From positions 1 to 5,682 of the forward strand of contig JAHFFQ010000099.1 of NCBI GenBank assembly GCA_023247875.1: a DNA stretch of 5,682 bases. Direction: 5' to 3'. This stretch comes from Candidatus Omnitrophota bacterium. GTDB taxonomy: Bacteria; Omnitrophota; Gorgyraeia; Gygaellales; Profunditerraquicolaceae. This document shows, piece by piece, positions 1 through 5,557 of this stretch. Positions within the stretch are counted from its first letter, which is position 1, and the number at the start of each line of letters is the position of its first letter. A program made the position numbers and the translations under genes. The notes beneath the pieces were generated by a model. The model worked only from the letters and a program-made list of their open reading frames with translations. It made no database searches and was not told the origin of the DNA.

Positions 1-10
1 ATAAAATAAT

Positions 11-751
11 ATGGATGTGATCGGGGTCATCCCGGCGAGGTACTCATCAACCAGATTCGCAGGCAAACTCCTGGCGGATATTATGGGCAAGCCCATGCTG
101 CAGCATGTTTGGGAACGTGCTAAACTTTCCCGCGTGCTCGACGACCTGATCATTGCCTGTGATGATGAAATAATCCGCAAGGCCGCCGTCGAATTCGGGG
201 CCAAGGCCGTAATGACCTCCAGAGAACATACCTGCGGCACCGACAGGATCAGCGAGGTGGTCAATCCTCTGGATGTGAAGATCATCGTCAATATCCAGGG
301 TGATGAGCCGCTTATCCATCCGATGATGATCGACAGCGTGGCCCGGGTACTTTTAGAGAACCGCTCGCTGAATATGGCAACGGTGATGAAGAGGATCACG
401 GATACAGCCCAGGTTAGCGACCCGAATGTGGTTAAAGTGGTGGTGGATAAGGATAATTTCGCGCTGTATTTTTCGCGCGCGCCTATTCCTTTTTTGGCGG
501 CGGGCTCCCGGATCGAGGAGATTACCTATTATAAGCATATCGGCCTTTACGCCTATACCAAGGATTTTCTTTTTACCTATAAGAACCTTCCGGTTTCTAA
601 TCTTGAGAAAGCGGAGAAGCTGGAGCAGCTGCGCGTGCTGGCCGAAGGCTTCAGGATCAAGGTGATCGAGACAAAATTTGATACAGTGGGCGTGGATACG
701 CCGGAGGATTTAGAGAGGGCAAAAGGCCAGATACAAAAGAGAATAAACTAA
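11..751 (+). CDS. kdsB: 3-deoxy-manno-octulosonate cytidylyltransferase (CMP-Kdo synthetase)
   Basis: KdsB joins CTP and Kdo to give CMP-Kdo and pyrophosphate, the activated sugar that Kdo transferase adds to lipid A precursor in the cytoplasm. The 246-residue product matches the usual length of about 250. Visible family marks are the N-terminal nucleotide-binding stretch IPARYSSTR (residues 7-15) followed by GK (18-19), then MTS...GTDR (68-79), NIQGDEP (94-100) with the Mg-binding Asp98, ALYFSR, KHIGLYAY, EKLEQLR, and the C-terminal GVDTPEDLERAK. An in-frame TAA at 2-4 means the ATG at 11 is the first possible start, and it sits correctly at the family's N-terminus. No Shine-Dalgarno is visible in the 10 upstream bases. 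The stop overlaps the kdsA start by one base (TAATG). A small oddity is that the usual LPGKP after STR reads FAGKL. Identification is secure. Confidence 0.97.
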   Translation: MDVIGVIPARYSSTRFAGKLLADIMGKPMLQHVWERAKLSRVLDDLIIACDDEIIRKAAVEFGAKAVMTSREHTCGTDRISEVVNPLDVKIIVNIQGDEPLIHPMMIDSVARVLLENRSLNMATVMKRITDTAQVSDPNVVKVVVDKDNFALYFSRAPIPFLAAGSRIEEITYYKHIGLYAYTKDFLFTYKNLPVSNLEKAEKLEQLRVLAEGFRIKVIETKFDTVGVDTPEDLERAKGQIQKRIN

Positions 752-1566
752 TGCGCCAGGTTAATGTAAAAAATATAAAGTTAGGGGACAAACAGGATTT
801 TGTGCTTATTGCCGGGCCTTGCGTAATTGAATCGGAGGGCGCCTGCCTTGAGGCAGCCGGAAAGATCAAGCGTATCGCAGAGGCTCAAGGCGTACCGTTT
901 ATTTTTAAATCCAGTTTTGATAAAGCTAACCGGCTCTCTATCGATTCTTACCGCGGCCCGGGATTAAAAAAAGGATTAGCGATCTTAAAGAAGGTAAAAC
1001 AGCAGCTCAAAGTTCCTGTATTGAGCGATGTGCATTGCGTAAAAGATATCGCCGATGCCGCCGAAGTGCTGGATATTATTCAGATACCGGCATTTTTGTG
1101 CCGTCAGACGGATATCATCGTTGCCGCAGGCAGGACCGGCAAAGTGGTAAATATCAAAAAGGGCCAGTTCCTTGCCCCCTGGGATATCCTGCCCATAATC
1201 AGGAAGGTTGAATCCACGGGGAATAAACAGATCCTGATCACCGAGAGAGGGGTAAGTTTCGGCTATAATAACCTGGTCACGGATTTCCGCAGTTTGAAGA
1301 TCATGCGCGATTTTGGTTATCCGGTGATTTACGATGCTACGCACAGCGTGCAGCTTCCCGGGGGAAAAGGCAGCTGCTCCGGAGGCCAGAGTGAATTTGT
1401 AAGCGGGTTATCCCGGGCAGCGGTGGCCTTTGGCTGCGACGGTTTATTCCTGGAGGTGCATCCTGATCCGGCCAACGCCCCGTGCGATGCGGCAAATATG
1501 ATCAACCTTAAGGAATTAGAGGCACTTTTGAAACAGGTTAAGTCGATCAGGGCGGCTATAAAATGA
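751..1566 (+). CDS. kdsA: 3-deoxy-8-phosphooctulonate synthase (Kdo 8-phosphate synthase), metal-dependent type
   Basis: KdsA condenses phosphoenolpyruvate with D-arabinose 5-phosphate to Kdo 8-phosphate in the cytoplasm, using a TIM-barrel fold of the DAHP synthase family. The 271 residues compare with about 265-285 in known enzymes. Conserved blocks are AGPCVIES (21-28), FKSSFDKANR (52-61), SYRGPG (66-71), SDVH (92-95), IQIPAFLCRQTD (110-121), NIKKGQF (134-140), RGVSFGYNNLV (166-176), DATHSVQ (195-201) and LEVHPDP (234-240). Cys24, His198, Glu235 and Asp246 match the four metal ligands of the Aquifex-type enzyme with a constant offset of 13. This predicts a divalent-metal-dependent enzyme, unlike E. 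coli, which has Asn at the Cys position. The start codon overlaps the kdsB stop by one base, with only a weak AG-rich stretch upstream, so coupled translation is likely. The product of kdsD supplies one substrate, and kdsC consumes the product. Confidence 0.97.
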   Translation: MRQVNVKNIKLGDKQDFVLIAGPCVIESEGACLEAAGKIKRIAEAQGVPFIFKSSFDKANRLSIDSYRGPGLKKGLAILKKVKQQLKVPVLSDVHCVKDIADAAEVLDIIQIPAFLCRQTDIIVAAGRTGKVVNIKKGQFLAPWDILPIIRKVESTGNKQILITERGVSFGYNNLVTDFRSLKIMRDFGYPVIYDATHSVQLPGGKGSCSGGQSEFVSGLSRAAVAFGCDGLFLEVHPDPANAPCDAANMINLKELEALLKQVKSIRAAIK

Positions 1567-2531
1567 AGATAAACATAATCAAGCGGGCAAGAGAGGTTTT
1601 GGATATTGAGGCCCAGGCCATCAGCCTGCTCAAAAAACGGCTGGGGAAGAATTTTGTCAAAGCCGTAGAGCTTATCCTTAGAACCAAAGGCAGAGTGGTG
1701 GTCAGCGGAATGGGGAAAACCGGGATCATTGCCCAGAAGCTTTCGGCAACCCTGGCTTCAACCGGCACACCCAGTTTATTTTTGCATACGGCAGAGGCAA
1801 TTCACGGTGACCTGGGCAAGGTTACCGGCGAGGACATCGTGATCATCCTTTCCAACAGCGGTTCAACCGAGGAGATGAAGCAGCTGCTGCCGCTTTTAAA
1901 AAAGATCGGCTCAGGCCTCATTTCGCTTACCGGAGCTCCGAAATCAATCCTGGCTAAATACAGCGATGTAGTCCTGGATGTTTCGGTAAAAAAAGAGGCT
2001 TGTCCCCTGGGACTGGCACCTACGGCTTCTACTACCGCTGCTTTGGCTATGGCGGATGCTTTGGCAATATGTTTATTGGAGCGCAAAGGTTTCAAGGAGA
2101 AGGATTTCGCCTTTTTCCATCCCGGAGGGGCCTTAGGCAGGCGACTGCTTTTGAAGGTGGAGGATATTATGCGCACCGGCGGCGCCAACCCCATAGTAAA
2201 AGAGGATAAAAAGGTCTCCCAGGTTTTATTTGCAATTACGCGCTCCCGCGCCGGGAGTGCCACGGTAATAGATAAAAAAGGAAAACTAAAAGGGATATTC
2301 ACCGATGGTGACCTGCGCCGGCATCTGGAGAGCGATAAAAACCTCACCCGTAGGCGGATAGCCGAGGTAATGACGAAGAATCCCGCCGTAGTGTATAAGG
2401 ATATGCTGGCAGCCGAGGCAATGCGCATATTGCAGAGCAAACGGATAGATGAGGTCCCGGTGGTGGATAAGAATATGCGGCCGGTAGGCCTTTTGGATAT
2501 CCAGGACCTGTTAAGGGCCGGCTTAATTTAA
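1563..2531 (+). CDS. kdsD: Arabinose 5-phosphate isomerase (KdsD/KpsF family, SIS plus two CBS domains)
   Basis: This enzyme interconverts D-ribulose 5-phosphate and D-arabinose 5-phosphate, the first committed supply step for Kdo. The 322-residue protein has the family layout. A sugar isomerase (SIS) domain spans about residues 30-170, with SGMGKTG (48-54), ASTGTPS (65-71), EAIHGDLG (78-85), SNSGSTEE (97-104) and KEACPLGLAPT (144-154). The conserved FFHPGGALGR (184-193) follows, and then two CBS domains at about 199-260 and 265-322, the second ending in DLLRAGLI. Lys52, Glu104, Glu145 and His186 fall where E. coli KdsD has its four catalytic residues (constant offset of 7), so the enzyme should be active. 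The start overlaps the kdsA stop as ATGA (4 nt); AGGG at 1549-1552 is a modest ribosome binding site. KpsF and GutQ share this fold, but the surrounding Kdo genes favour the housekeeping KdsD role. Confidence 0.96.
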   Translation: MKINIIKRAREVLDIEAQAISLLKKRLGKNFVKAVELILRTKGRVVVSGMGKTGIIAQKLSATLASTGTPSLFLHTAEAIHGDLGKVTGEDIVIILSNSGSTEEMKQLLPLLKKIGSGLISLTGAPKSILAKYSDVVLDVSVKKEACPLGLAPTASTTAALAMADALAICLLERKGFKEKDFAFFHPGGALGRRLLLKVEDIMRTGGANPIVKEDKKVSQVLFAITRSRAGSATVIDKKGKLKGIFTDGDLRRHLESDKNLTRRRIAEVMTKNPAVVYKDMLAAEAMRILQSKRIDEVPVVDKNMRPVGLLDIQDLLRAGLI

Positions 2532-2535
2532 AGAT

Positions 2536-3063
2536 ATGTCTGAAGATCTCAGGGCGCAAGCCGGGAAAATAAAGCTCCTTTTGCTGGATGTGGACGGGGT
2601 ATTGACCGACGGCAGGATAATCTATGATTGCGCGGGGCGGGACTCCAAGTTTTTTGACGTGCATGACGGATTAGGGGTTTATGTCCTGCATAAGGCCGGT
2701 ATAAAGACGATCTTGATCACGGCCAAGAGTTCTAAAACCATAGGGCCGCGGGCTAAAGATATGCGGGTAGCCGAGGTCTTCGCGGATATTTTTCCGAAGT
2801 GCGCGGTGCTGGATAAAATCATGAAGAAATATAACGTTTCTCCGGATGAGATCTGTTTTGTGGGGGATGACCTGGTGGACCTGTCGCTTATGAAAAAGGT
2901 GGGCATGCCGGTAGCGGTTGCCAATGCCTCCAGTGAAATAAAAGAGGCGGCTCTTTTTGTCACCAGCTGTTCCGGCGGCAGGGGGGCGGTCAGGGAGGTA
3001 GCGGAATTGATCTTAAAATCACAGGGCAAGTGGGAAGATATCTTAAAGTTTTATGGGGCTTAA
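2536..3063 (+). CDS. kdsC: 3-deoxy-manno-octulosonate 8-phosphate phosphatase (HAD family)
   Basis: KdsC hydrolyses Kdo 8-phosphate to Kdo and phosphate, between the KdsA and KdsB steps. The 175-residue protein is the size of capless, tetrameric HAD phosphatases of this family (about 170-190). HAD motif I is LLDVDGVLTDG (16-26), with nucleophile Asp18 and acid/base Asp20. Motif II is Thr62, the motif III lysine is Lys88, and motif IV is VGDDLVD (109-115) with the Mg-binding Asp111 and Asp112. The C-terminal GGRGAVREVAELIL and QGKW are the conserved tail that reaches a neighbouring active site in this family. Motif II reads ITAK, where E. coli has ITGR; this is a small deviation. The gene starts 4 nt after the kdsD stop without a clear Shine-Dalgarno, so reinitiation by ribosomes leaving kdsD is probable. 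Its last 11 bases overlap the next gene. Confidence 0.95.
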   Translation: MSEDLRAQAGKIKLLLLDVDGVLTDGRIIYDCAGRDSKFFDVHDGLGVYVLHKAGIKTILITAKSSKTIGPRAKDMRVAEVFADIFPKCAVLDKIMKKYNVSPDEICFVGDDLVDLSLMKKVGMPVAVANASSEIKEAALFVTSCSGGRGAVREVAELILKSQGKWEDILKFYGA

Positions 3064-3928
3064 AAAGGCAGTTTTATTCTTCACGTTTTTATTTTGTGCC
3101 GGCGCATCCCTTGCCGCTGGCCCGGCGCAAGAAGCCGGCCAGCAGATCAATGATTTTTCCCTTTCCGGATTCGGCGATCAGGGAAAGAAGGCCTGGGACC
3201 TTTCCGGGAAATCCGCGGATATCCTGAATGAAGTGGTTAAACTTAAAGAGGTGGTGGGTAACCATTATACGGATAAGGATACTGTTAATCTTACCGCGGA
3301 TAAGGGGGATTTTAACAAGGGTAGCGGGGTGGTACACCTTGAGGATAATGTGGTGATTACCACCTCCGGCGGAGCCAAACTTACTACCGATTCCCTGGAT
3401 TGGGACCGTAAGAAGCAGATAGTTTCTACCCTTGACAGGGTGAATCTTCGCAAGCAGGACATGAACCTTTCCGGGGTGGGCGCAAAAAGCGCGACCGCCC
3501 TTAAAACAATGGAGTTGGAGAAGGAGGTGCGGCTGGATATACAGCCGGCCGAAGGCAAGAAAAGCGGGAAGGAAAAGATCATGATCACCTGCGACGGGCC
3601 GCTGGAAGTGGATTACGAAAAAAACATTGCCGTATTCAATAATAATGTTAAAGTGGAAAAACCGGACCTGACCATTTACAGCGACAGGATGCAGGTCTAT
3701 TTCTCCCCCAGGCAGGAAGAGACCAAGGGGCCTAGTGAGTCCCTGGCTATGGCCAGCTCCATAAACAAGATCGTCGCCCAGGGGAATGTGCGCATTTTGC
3801 GCGGCGAAAATACCACCTACAGCCAGGAAGCTATTTATGACGCCAAGAGTAAAAAGATAACCCTGACCGGCAGGCCCCAGATAATCATTTATCAGACGGA
3901 GAATATGAATGCAGCTTTTGGAAACTAA
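3053..3928 (+). CDS. Fused LptC-LptA-like periplasmic LPS transport protein
   Basis: This is a 291-residue exported protein combining two parts of the LPS export bridge. Residues 1-21 look like a signal peptide: two lysines, a hydrophobic run, and S-L-A before a possible signal peptidase I site at 21/22. Residues about 32-163 resemble LptC (YrbK): INDFSLSGF, GKSADIL, the strand-rich VNLTADKGDFN and VHLEDNVVITT, then LTTDSLDWD, and a repeat-like tail ending EKEVRLDI. A charged linker (164-174, QPAEGKKSGKE) leads to an LptA/OstA-like part at about 175-283, with ITCDGPLEVDYEKNIAVFNNNV, YSDRMQVYF, KIVAQGNVRI, SQEAIYDAKSKKITLTGRPQI. Both are beta-jellyroll domains whose edges normally pair in the order LptC then LptA. 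The LptA half is short and stops soon after LTGRPQIII. It starts inside kdsC (11 nt overlap) and overlaps lptB by 20 nt. No separate lptC or lptA lies nearby. The export and LPS-bridge role is well supported by lptB next door; exact domain limits are my estimate. Confidence 0.85.
   Translation: MGLKKAVLFFTFLFCAGASLAAGPAQEAGQQINDFSLSGFGDQGKKAWDLSGKSADILNEVVKLKEVVGNHYTDKDTVNLTADKGDFNKGSGVVHLEDNVVITTSGGAKLTTDSLDWDRKKQIVSTLDRVNLRKQDMNLSGVGAKSATALKTMELEKEVRLDIQPAEGKKSGKEKIMITCDGPLEVDYEKNIAVFNNNVKVEKPDLTIYSDRMQVYFSPRQEETKGPSESLAMASSINKIVAQGNVRILRGENTTYSQEAIYDAKSKKITLTGRPQIIIYQTENMNAAFGN
3898..3902 (+). promoter_or_regulatory. Ribosome binding site for lptB
   Basis: GGAGA lies 6 nt before the lptB ATG, inside the coding sequence of the fused LptC-LptA gene. 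It fixes the lptB start although the genes overlap by 20 nt, and it suggests that lptB can be initiated independently of the upstream stop codon. Confidence 0.7.
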
Positions 3929-4631
3929 AGGATTGACCAAGTCTTATGACGGCCGCCAGGTCGTCAGGGGCGTGGATATCACGGTGAAGCGCGGTGAGAT
4001 CGTCGGGCTCCTGGGCCCCAACGGCGCCGGCAAGACCACGACCTTTTATATGATCGTGGGTATCGTTAGCCCCAATTCCGGCACGATCGTTTTTGACAAC
4101 CATCAGATCACCGGCCTGCCGATCCATGAGCGCGCGCGTTTTGGCATAGGGTATCTTTCCCAGGAGGCTTCTATCTTCAGGAAGCTCACGGTTGAGGAGA
4201 ACATAAATGCTATCCTCGAGACCCTGCCTTTATCACGGCCGGAAAGAAAGCGCAGGCTGGTTTCCCTGCTTGAGGAGCTCAATATCAGCCATCTGGCAAA
4301 GAACAAGGCCTATACATTAAGCGGCGGTGAGAGGAGGCGCCTGGAGATAACCCGGGCCCTGGTAACTAACCCCTCTTTTATACTTTTGGATGAGCCTTTT
4401 TCCGGGATCGACCCGATAGTGGTCAATGAAGCTCAGGAGATCATCAAGGAGCTTAAATCCAAGGGCCTGGGGATACTGCTTACCGACCATAATGTCCGGG
4501 AGACCCTTTCCATAACCGACCGGGCATACCTGATCGCCGACGGCACGATCCTTATTTCAGGCTCGGCGCATGACCTGATCAATCACCCGCAGGCGCGCCA
4601 GGTTTATCTGGGTGAGAAATTCCGCATGTGA
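3909..4631 (+). CDS. lptB: LPS export ABC transporter ATP-binding protein LptB
   Basis: LptB is the cytoplasmic ATPase that, as a dimer under LptF and LptG, powers extraction of LPS from the inner membrane into the LptC-LptA bridge. The 240 residues match E. coli LptB (241) almost end to end. ABC motifs are Walker A GPNGAGKT (36-43), Q-loop Gln85, signature LSGGE (137-141), Walker B FILLDE (157-162) with catalytic Glu162, D-loop SGIDP (165-169) and H-loop His194 in LTDHNVRETL. LptB-specific stretches are GIGYLSQEASIFRKL (79-93), which includes Phe90 in the region contacting the membrane partners, and the C-terminal YLGEKFRM. GGAGA at 3898-3902 lies 6 nt before the ATG, supporting this start inside the end of the previous gene. 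LptF and LptG are not in the window and must be encoded elsewhere. Confidence 0.97.
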   Translation: MQLLETKGLTKSYDGRQVVRGVDITVKRGEIVGLLGPNGAGKTTTFYMIVGIVSPNSGTIVFDNHQITGLPIHERARFGIGYLSQEASIFRKLTVEENINAILETLPLSRPERKRRLVSLLEELNISHLAKNKAYTLSGGERRRLEITRALVTNPSFILLDEPFSGIDPIVVNEAQEIIKELKSKGLGILLTDHNVRETLSITDRAYLIADGTILISGSAHDLINHPQARQVYLGEKFRM

Positions 4632-4651
4632 GGTAAGAGTTAATTTCAAGA

Positions 4652-4656
4652 AAGGA
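4652..4656 (+). promoter_or_regulatory. Ribosome binding site for tig
   Basis: AAGGA is placed 5 nt before the trigger factor ATG in the 30 nt gap after lptB. The gap is A- and T-rich but too short for a full promoter. I see no hairpin plus T-run that would act as a terminator, so read-through from lptB is expected. Confidence 0.75.
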
Positions 4657-4661
4657 TTGTA

Positions 4662-5540
4662 ATGAAAACCGAAGTAAAGAAACTGGATAGCACCAAGCGT
4701 GAGATCAACGTGACCGTAAGCGGGGAGCTGGTCAAAAATAAATTTGAGGATGTTTTCGCCAAGGTAGCCAAAGAGGCCAAGGTCCCGGGATTCCGTCCGG
4801 GGAAAGCCCCGCGGGACCTTCTGGAAAAACATTTCGCCGGTTCGGTCCATGAGCAGGTTTTAAAAGAACTGGTCCCGGATGTGTACAACCAGGCGATCGA
4901 GGCCGAAAAGCTTGACGTGATCGAACTGCCCCAGATAACCGAGGTAAAGCTTGACCGCTCCAACCTTTCTTTTAAGGCCACTGTCGAGGTAAGCCCGGAG
5001 ATACAGGTGAAGAATTATAAGAACCAGAAAATAAACTTTAAAAAAATAACCGTCAGCCCCGATGAGATAAAAAGGCAGCTGGATTCCATAAGAGAGTCGC
5101 GCAAAGCCGAAGCCTTAGACGATAAATTCAGCCGTTCTTTGGGGTATCCTGATCTGGCACAGATGGAGAGGACGGTAGAGAGGCAGATCTTCCTTACCAA
5201 AGAAAACCAGGAGCGCTCGCGCATTGAAAATGAATTGATTGAGAGTCTGATGAAGGGTTTGGAATTCAAGCTGCCCCAGAGCCTGGTGGAGCGGCAAATT
5301 CAGGATATGCTAAGGCAGACAAAGCTGGACCTGGCGATGAAGGGCCTGCCCAGGGATAAGATCGAAGAGCAGGAGAAGGTGATCCTGGAGGGGATTACAC
5401 CCGAGGCCAAGAAACAGGTCAAGGTGTATTTGGTTTTGGCGCAGATCGCCAAACAGGAAAATATCCCCGTTGATGACCATATGCCGCGCAAAGTTATGGA
5501 ATTATTATTACGAGAGGCGGATTGGAAAGAAGCCTCATAA
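4662..5540 (+). CDS. tig: Trigger factor, compact form without PPIase domain
   Basis: Trigger factor is the ribosome-bound chaperone that meets nascent chains at the exit tunnel. Residues 1-112 are a normal N-terminal ribosome-binding domain, with the signature GFRPGKAP at 43-50, the same position as GFRKGKVP in E. coli. Residues about 113-149 form the first linker, with the usual [15 protein letters not shown]. The FKBP-like PPIase domain should follow, but the text passes directly to [27 protein letters not shown], which matches the start of the C-terminal domain. Residues 150-292 are helical C-domain, and its far end also looks shortened. Total length is 292 against about 430-450 for ordinary family members. 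The frame is open throughout, and the N-domain and what remains of the C-domain read as intact, so it does not look like a decayed gene. The start is fixed by AAGGA at 4652-4656, 5 nt before the ATG. clpP follows after 17 nt, the standard order. Confidence 0.93.
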   Translation: MKTEVKKLDSTKREINVTVSGELVKNKFEDVFAKVAKEAKVPGFRPGKAPRDLLEKHFAGSVHEQVLKELVPDVYNQAIEAEKLDVIELPQITEVKLDRSNLSFKATVEVSPEIQVKNYKNQKINFKKITVSPDEIKRQLDSIRESRKAEALDDKFSRSLGYPDLAQMERTVERQIFLTKENQERSRIENELIESLMKGLEFKLPQSLVERQIQDMLRQTKLDLAMKGLPRDKIEEQEKVILEGITPEAKKQVKVYLVLAQIAKQENIPVDDHMPRKVMELLLREADWKEAS

Positions 5541-5544
5541 AATC

Positions 5545-5549
5545 GGAGG
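5545..5549 (+). promoter_or_regulatory. Strong ribosome binding site for clpP
   Basis: GGAGG, extended to GGAGGGAGA, sits 8 nt before the clpP ATG in the 17 nt gap after tig. It is the best Shine-Dalgarno match among the gene starts in the window, suggesting that clpP is translated more strongly than the coupled Kdo genes upstream. Confidence 0.8.
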
Positions 5550-5557
5550 GAGATAAT

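Noticed and set aside
1..10. Promoter or ribosome binding site for kdsB at the left edge
   Set aside because: Only ten A/T-rich bases are visible, with no Shine-Dalgarno; the control region lies outside the window.
1802..2440. Open frame of 212 codons on the minus strand opposite kdsD
   Set aside because: The product is rich in Ser and Arg without family motifs, and the opposite strand encodes a complete KdsD with catalytic residues.
3030..3227. Alternative small gene in another plus-strand frame across the kdsC end
   Set aside because: It overlaps kdsC and the signal peptide region of the next gene, and its translation has no recognisable features.
3089..3940. Long open frame of 283 codons on the minus strand opposite the LptC-LptA gene
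   Set aside because: It lies entirely over a gene with clear domains and a signal peptide, shows no recognisable motifs, and has no supporting context. It is a by-product of codon use on the plus strand.
4632..4661. Possible terminator or promoter between lptB and tig
   Set aside because: The 30 nt gap has no inverted repeat with a T-run and is too short for a convincing -35/-10 pair. The only supported element is the ribosome binding site.
5100..5120. Frameshift or pseudogene explanation for the short trigger factor
   Set aside because: The frame is open and family-like on both sides of the junction, and about 100 residues are missing cleanly. A point indel would not remove a whole domain. 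A larger assembly deletion cannot be excluded from sequence alone and is noted in the findings.
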